Of a stretch of 16,393 nt of DNA, positions 13,494 through 16,393 are shown one piece after another. The stretch covers positions 1 through 16,393 of the forward strand of contig DBHI01000065.1 of assembly GCA_002296125.1 (NCBI GenBank), given 5' to 3'. Under the pieces are notes generated by a model. The model made no database searches and had not been told where the DNA came from. It saw only the letters and a list, made by a program, of their open reading frames with translations. This stretch comes from Anaerolineales bacterium UBA832 (GTDB lineage: Bacteria > Chloroflexota > Anaerolineae > Anaerolineales > UBA11657). The translations under genes were made by a program, and so were the position numbers. How positions within the stretch are numbered: position 1 is the stretch's first letter; every line of letters starts with the position of its first letter.

Positions 13494-16393
13494 TTATTTA
13501 AGTAACAATACTTTCTGCATGGATACTTGGCCAACAGATTCAGCCCTCACAAGATACATTCCGCTAGAAACGTTAGACGCATTCCATTTCATAGTATATG
13601 GGTTGCCTGAACTTGTTGCTTCCATATATCCGTCAGTCAAGGTTGCAACAACTTCACCCATGACATTAAATACCTGTACAGACACATGCCCTGCAACGGG
13701 TACATCAAGAGACATACTTGTTGTTGGGTTAAATGGATTTGGATAAGCAGCATTTAAAGCAAAAGGCTTTGGTAGCACATCTACTATTTGATCTACTGTC
13801 ACCACTACTTCATTTATTGAATTTGCAATAATCATTTCAGATATTTCAAAATCACCAGTGTGTGTAAATAGTTTTTCATTAGCAGGATTCACAATAACTA
13901 AAGTAGTATGATTACCTGTAGTAGAAGATTTAGCTAGAAGAGCATCATCCGTTAAACTAATAATAAAATCATTAGTATGTTCTAGAGTCATTTGAACTCC
14001 ACCGATATAGCCATCAGCTTCTAATGATACTATCCCATCTTCTAATTTTAATAGAGCAGAAGTTGCATCTTCTGAACGACCACCTAAAATACTATTAGCT
14101 ATTTGTACAATATCTAAAATATTTACAAGGCCATCACCATTTAGATCTGCCGCTTCTAAACCACAATCAGCTAACCCAGAAGTTGATAGGATATAATTTG
14201 CAACCTGTACAATATCTAATATATTTACAAGGCCATCTTCATTTACATCACCCGAATCATTTGAGCAACCTTCATCTTCACAATTATCACCACAATCTAG
14301 ATAAACATGATACGCTAAGTTACCATCAACAGCTACCCAGTCACCTGAGGATCCAGCTCTTTGATAAGAGTTACCAGAGTTACTATCAGTATCTAATCCA
14401 AATGGTTTAGAAGAACTAAACTCTTTTGTACCAATCCAGAAGTCACCTGATGCCATTAAGCCTTGTGTTGAAAGATCTTTTTCATTCCAACCGTCTGAGT
14501 TTCCAGAGGCTTGAACTGCCGAGAAAACTTCAGCACCTGGCATACCACCATCATCTTCAAACATTTTTATATAAAAAGCACCTCCAGAACCATTTTGGAA
14601 CCATTTAAAACGAACGATATCCTCACCAGATGAAGCTGCTGTAAAACGCACTGCAGAAAAGTTTCCAGAACCTGCATTAAATTCAGCTTCAAAAGAGCCG
14701 TCATCATAACCTTCTTCATGTACAGTATTTGCAAAAGGTGTAACCTCTACAGGATCTGTTTCTCCACTTTCTTCACCATCAGCATATGTAGCACTCAATG
14801 TATACTCGTAAGTTGTATTATTCATCAAACCTGTATCTGTATACATATTGCTTGAGATTCCAGAAGCAGCAAGATCACCATCACGATATAGATTATATGT
14901 TACACCTGCACCTGAATATGTAATATTAGCTCTTACTCCCCATTCTCCTTGAGATAAAGTATTAGCAGTAGCTATATCTGCCCAATCATCCCAGCCAGCA
15001 TTAAGCATAACCATACTATTATCTGAAGAACCTGAAGCATCATTAGCAGCTGAGAATGTGCCATTAAATTCATGAGCAATAATAAAACTATTATTCATTT
15101 CCCAACCTAAACCTGTTGCATAGTTCCATCCAGCAGTTACAGGTATTGTTGTTGTGTACATTGGCTCTGAGTTAAATAAGGTTCCTAATTGTCCAAATGC
15201 ACCAATAGTAATCGTTGTATCACCGTTGATATTATAAATATGAACTTCATTTACAGTTGATGCACCAAAAACATCAAATCTTTCGCCAGCCCAGGCTGAA
15301 CCACCAGTAATAATGATGCCATCATTCGTACTAAATGAATCATCATCATAAACAAAATTGTCAGTTCCAGATGCATTCATATCATACCATGATAACATAG
15401 CCTCCCCATCACCTGGCGCAGCAGTCAATCCAATAGGAGCAGGATAATTACCACCAGAAATTTTATAGATCTTAATATCATCTATAAAAAGACCTGCACC
15501 TGAACCACCATCATTATTATCATCATAACGCGACTGAACTTTCATAATTATTTCTTTACCAGCAAAATCACTAATATCCATAAATACGTTTCCATTAAAC
15601 GCCATACCAGGTTCATATTCAGCCCACTCTTGGTAACCCGGTCTATCTGCATCACAGTAATCATAGAACTGATCAACCCAAACAGCACCAGAGACAGCAA
15701 TATCACAGTCATTTTCTGGGGAACAGTCAAGAGAACCTGAGACCATAATATTATCTACACGCAAACCAGTTATACCAGAATCATCAATAGTTGAATAAGC
15801 AGGATCTGAACCAAAAGCAAAACGAACAATCACTTCTTGGCCAGCATACATACCTAAGTCAAATGATAAATTTGACCAATCTTTATTATTACCCCATCCT
15901 GCAGCTAAGTGATTTAAAGATCCACCGGTATCATACTCTGCATCATTCCAAATCCAGCCATATCCACATTCAAAATCATAGTCGTTACCAAGACCACTTG
16001 CATTTAATAAAGACCAAGTTTCACCACCATCTGATGAGATCCTTACATTAGCAGCATCCCAGCCATCAGTACAAGAACCAGCTACTGTAGCTCCCGCATC
16101 ACTTTCTATAGTCCACATCATATCGGCTGTTAATGTTCCATTAGAAGGAACAGTAAAAGAAGGTGTATCCATAAATTGAACCCAGCTATCTAAATAGCCT
16201 CCTATTTCTTCATCTCCACACCAATAAGAATTACCATCTAATGACATAGAGACATCTGAACCACTAGCATGCCATGCTAAAGCATCAATATCCATAATAG
16301 AAATAGAATAATAATCATCTAGGTAATCATCTGCATCTCCATCTGTATCAGGCATATCACCCTTTAAGAAAAATCCAAAATTCATTGTTTCAC
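13494..16393 (-). CDS. Large secreted dockerin protein with type IX sorting domain, 5' end outside the window
   Basis: The frame stays open to the window edge. The Met at 16385 has no signal peptide or ribosome site, so at least the N-terminus is missing; residues below count from that Met. Visible order: a beta-sandwich region (1-215) with VRISSDGGETWSLL and GLRVDNIMVSG motifs, reminiscent of the non-catalytic part of immune-inhibitor-A (M6) peptidases; a second such unit to about 310; a fibronectin III domain split by a roughly 165-residue insert (halves near 311-331 and 498-550); a domain at about 555-695 related to that insert; a type I dockerin at about 711-770 with GDVNEDGLVNILDIVQVANY and ADLNGDGLVNILDIVQIANS; a cohesin-like beta region (about 785-860); and a type A sorting domain (AAYPNPFNPTT, QKVLLLK). 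If the missing part holds a peptidase, this would be a surface enzyme; that is speculation. Confidence 0.88.
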   Translation of the reverse strand, partial: ETMNFGFFLKGDMPDTDGDADDYLDDYYSISIMDIDALAWHASGSDVSMSLDGNSYWCGDEEIGGYLDSWVQFMDTPSFTVPSNGTLTADMMWTIESDAGATVAGSCTDGWDAANVRISSDGGETWSLLNASGLGNDYDFECGYGWIWNDAEYDTGGSLNHLAAGWGNNKDWSNLSFDLGMYAGQEVIVRFAFGSDPAYSTIDDSGITGLRVDNIMVSGSLDCSPENDCDIAVSGAVWVDQFYDYCDADRPGYQEWAEYEPGMAFNGNVFMDISDFAGKEIIMKVQSRYDDNNDGGSGAGLFIDDIKIYKISGGNYPAPIGLTAAPGDGEAMLSWYDMNASGTDNFVYDDDSFSTNDGIIITGGSAWAGERFDVFGASTVNEVHIYNINGDTTITIGAFGQLGTLFNSEPMYTTTIPVTAGWNYATGLGWEMNNSFIIAHEFNGTFSAANDASGSSDNSMVMLNAGWDDWADIATANTLSQGEWGVRANITYSGAGVTYNLYRDGDLAASGISSNMYTDTGLMNNTTYEYTLSATYADGEESGETDPVEVTPFANTVHEEGYDDGSFEAEFNAGSGNFSAVRFTAASSGEDIVRFKWFQNGSGGAFYIKMFEDDGGMPGAEVFSAVQASGNSDGWNEKDLSTQGLMASGDFWIGTKEFSSSKPFGLDTDSNSGNSYQRAGSSGDWVAVDGNLAYHVYLDCGDNCEDEGCSNDSGDVNEDGLVNILDIVQVANYILSTSGLADCGLEAADLNGDGLVNILDIVQIANSILGGRSEDATSALLKLEDGIVSLEADGYIGGVQMTLEHTNDFIISLTDDALLAKSSTTGNHTTLVIVNPANEKLFTHTGDFEISEMIIANSINEVVVTVDQIVDVLPKPFALNAAYPNPFNPTTSMSLDVPVAGHVSVQVFNVMGEVVATLTDGYMEATSSGNPYTMKWNASNVSSGMYLVRAESVGQVSMQKVLLLK

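Overview
This is an AT-rich bacterial window dominated by very large secreted proteins. Three of them end in the type A C-terminal sorting domain of the type IX (Por) secretion system (YPNPFNPST-like motif, GxYxxxWxAxxxxSGxYF/L core, QKxxLxK end), and two carry runs of the cysteine-rich DCxGxCxG...DxCxxC repeat. Together with compact gene spacing, this suggests a marine member of the Fibrobacterota/Bacteroidota side of the tree, most likely a Marinimicrobia (SAR406)-like lineage. The lineage is inferred from domain style alone.

Layout. Positions 105-140 hold a strong terminator for a giant minus-strand surface protein (165-6125, 1986 aa). A 400-base leader follows (6126-6525) with two CRP/FNR-type palindromes. 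The minus-strand pair hflK-hflC (8444 to 6526) overlaps by one base. Divergent from hflK is a small plus-strand operon missed by ordinary gene calling: a 57-aa two-helix membrane protein (8572-8745), then a SelW/Rdx-family protein (8755-8976) whose reading frame contains an in-frame TGA exactly at the second redox position of its CxxC/CxxU motif. A hairpin with a GGG loop sits just 3' of that TGA, as expected for a bacterial SECIS. I read it as a genuine selenoprotein. Next come a plus-strand sorting-domain protein (9091-11550) preceded by a third CRP/FNR-type palindrome, then convergently a minus-strand secreted protein with Kazal, dockerin and Kunitz domains (11733-13235) with a good sigma-70-type promoter, a strong terminator (13444-13471), and the 3' part of another large minus-strand dockerin/sorting-domain protein (13494 to beyond the window end).

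How they fit together. The secreted proteins look like cell-surface or released modular adhesins, enzyme scaffolds or protease-interacting proteins; none has a recognisable catalytic site in the visible part. The HflKC membrane complex is housekeeping for inner-membrane protein quality control (with FtsH, not in the window). The SelW operon is probably a redox module, possibly membrane-associated through its small partner. Shared palindromes upstream of two sorting-domain genes suggest common control by a CRP/FNR-family regulator. Every gene whose end is visible stops with TAA or TAG and none uses TGA, while the long reading frames contain no in-frame TGA. This supports special recoding of the single TGA in selW rather than a changed genetic code.
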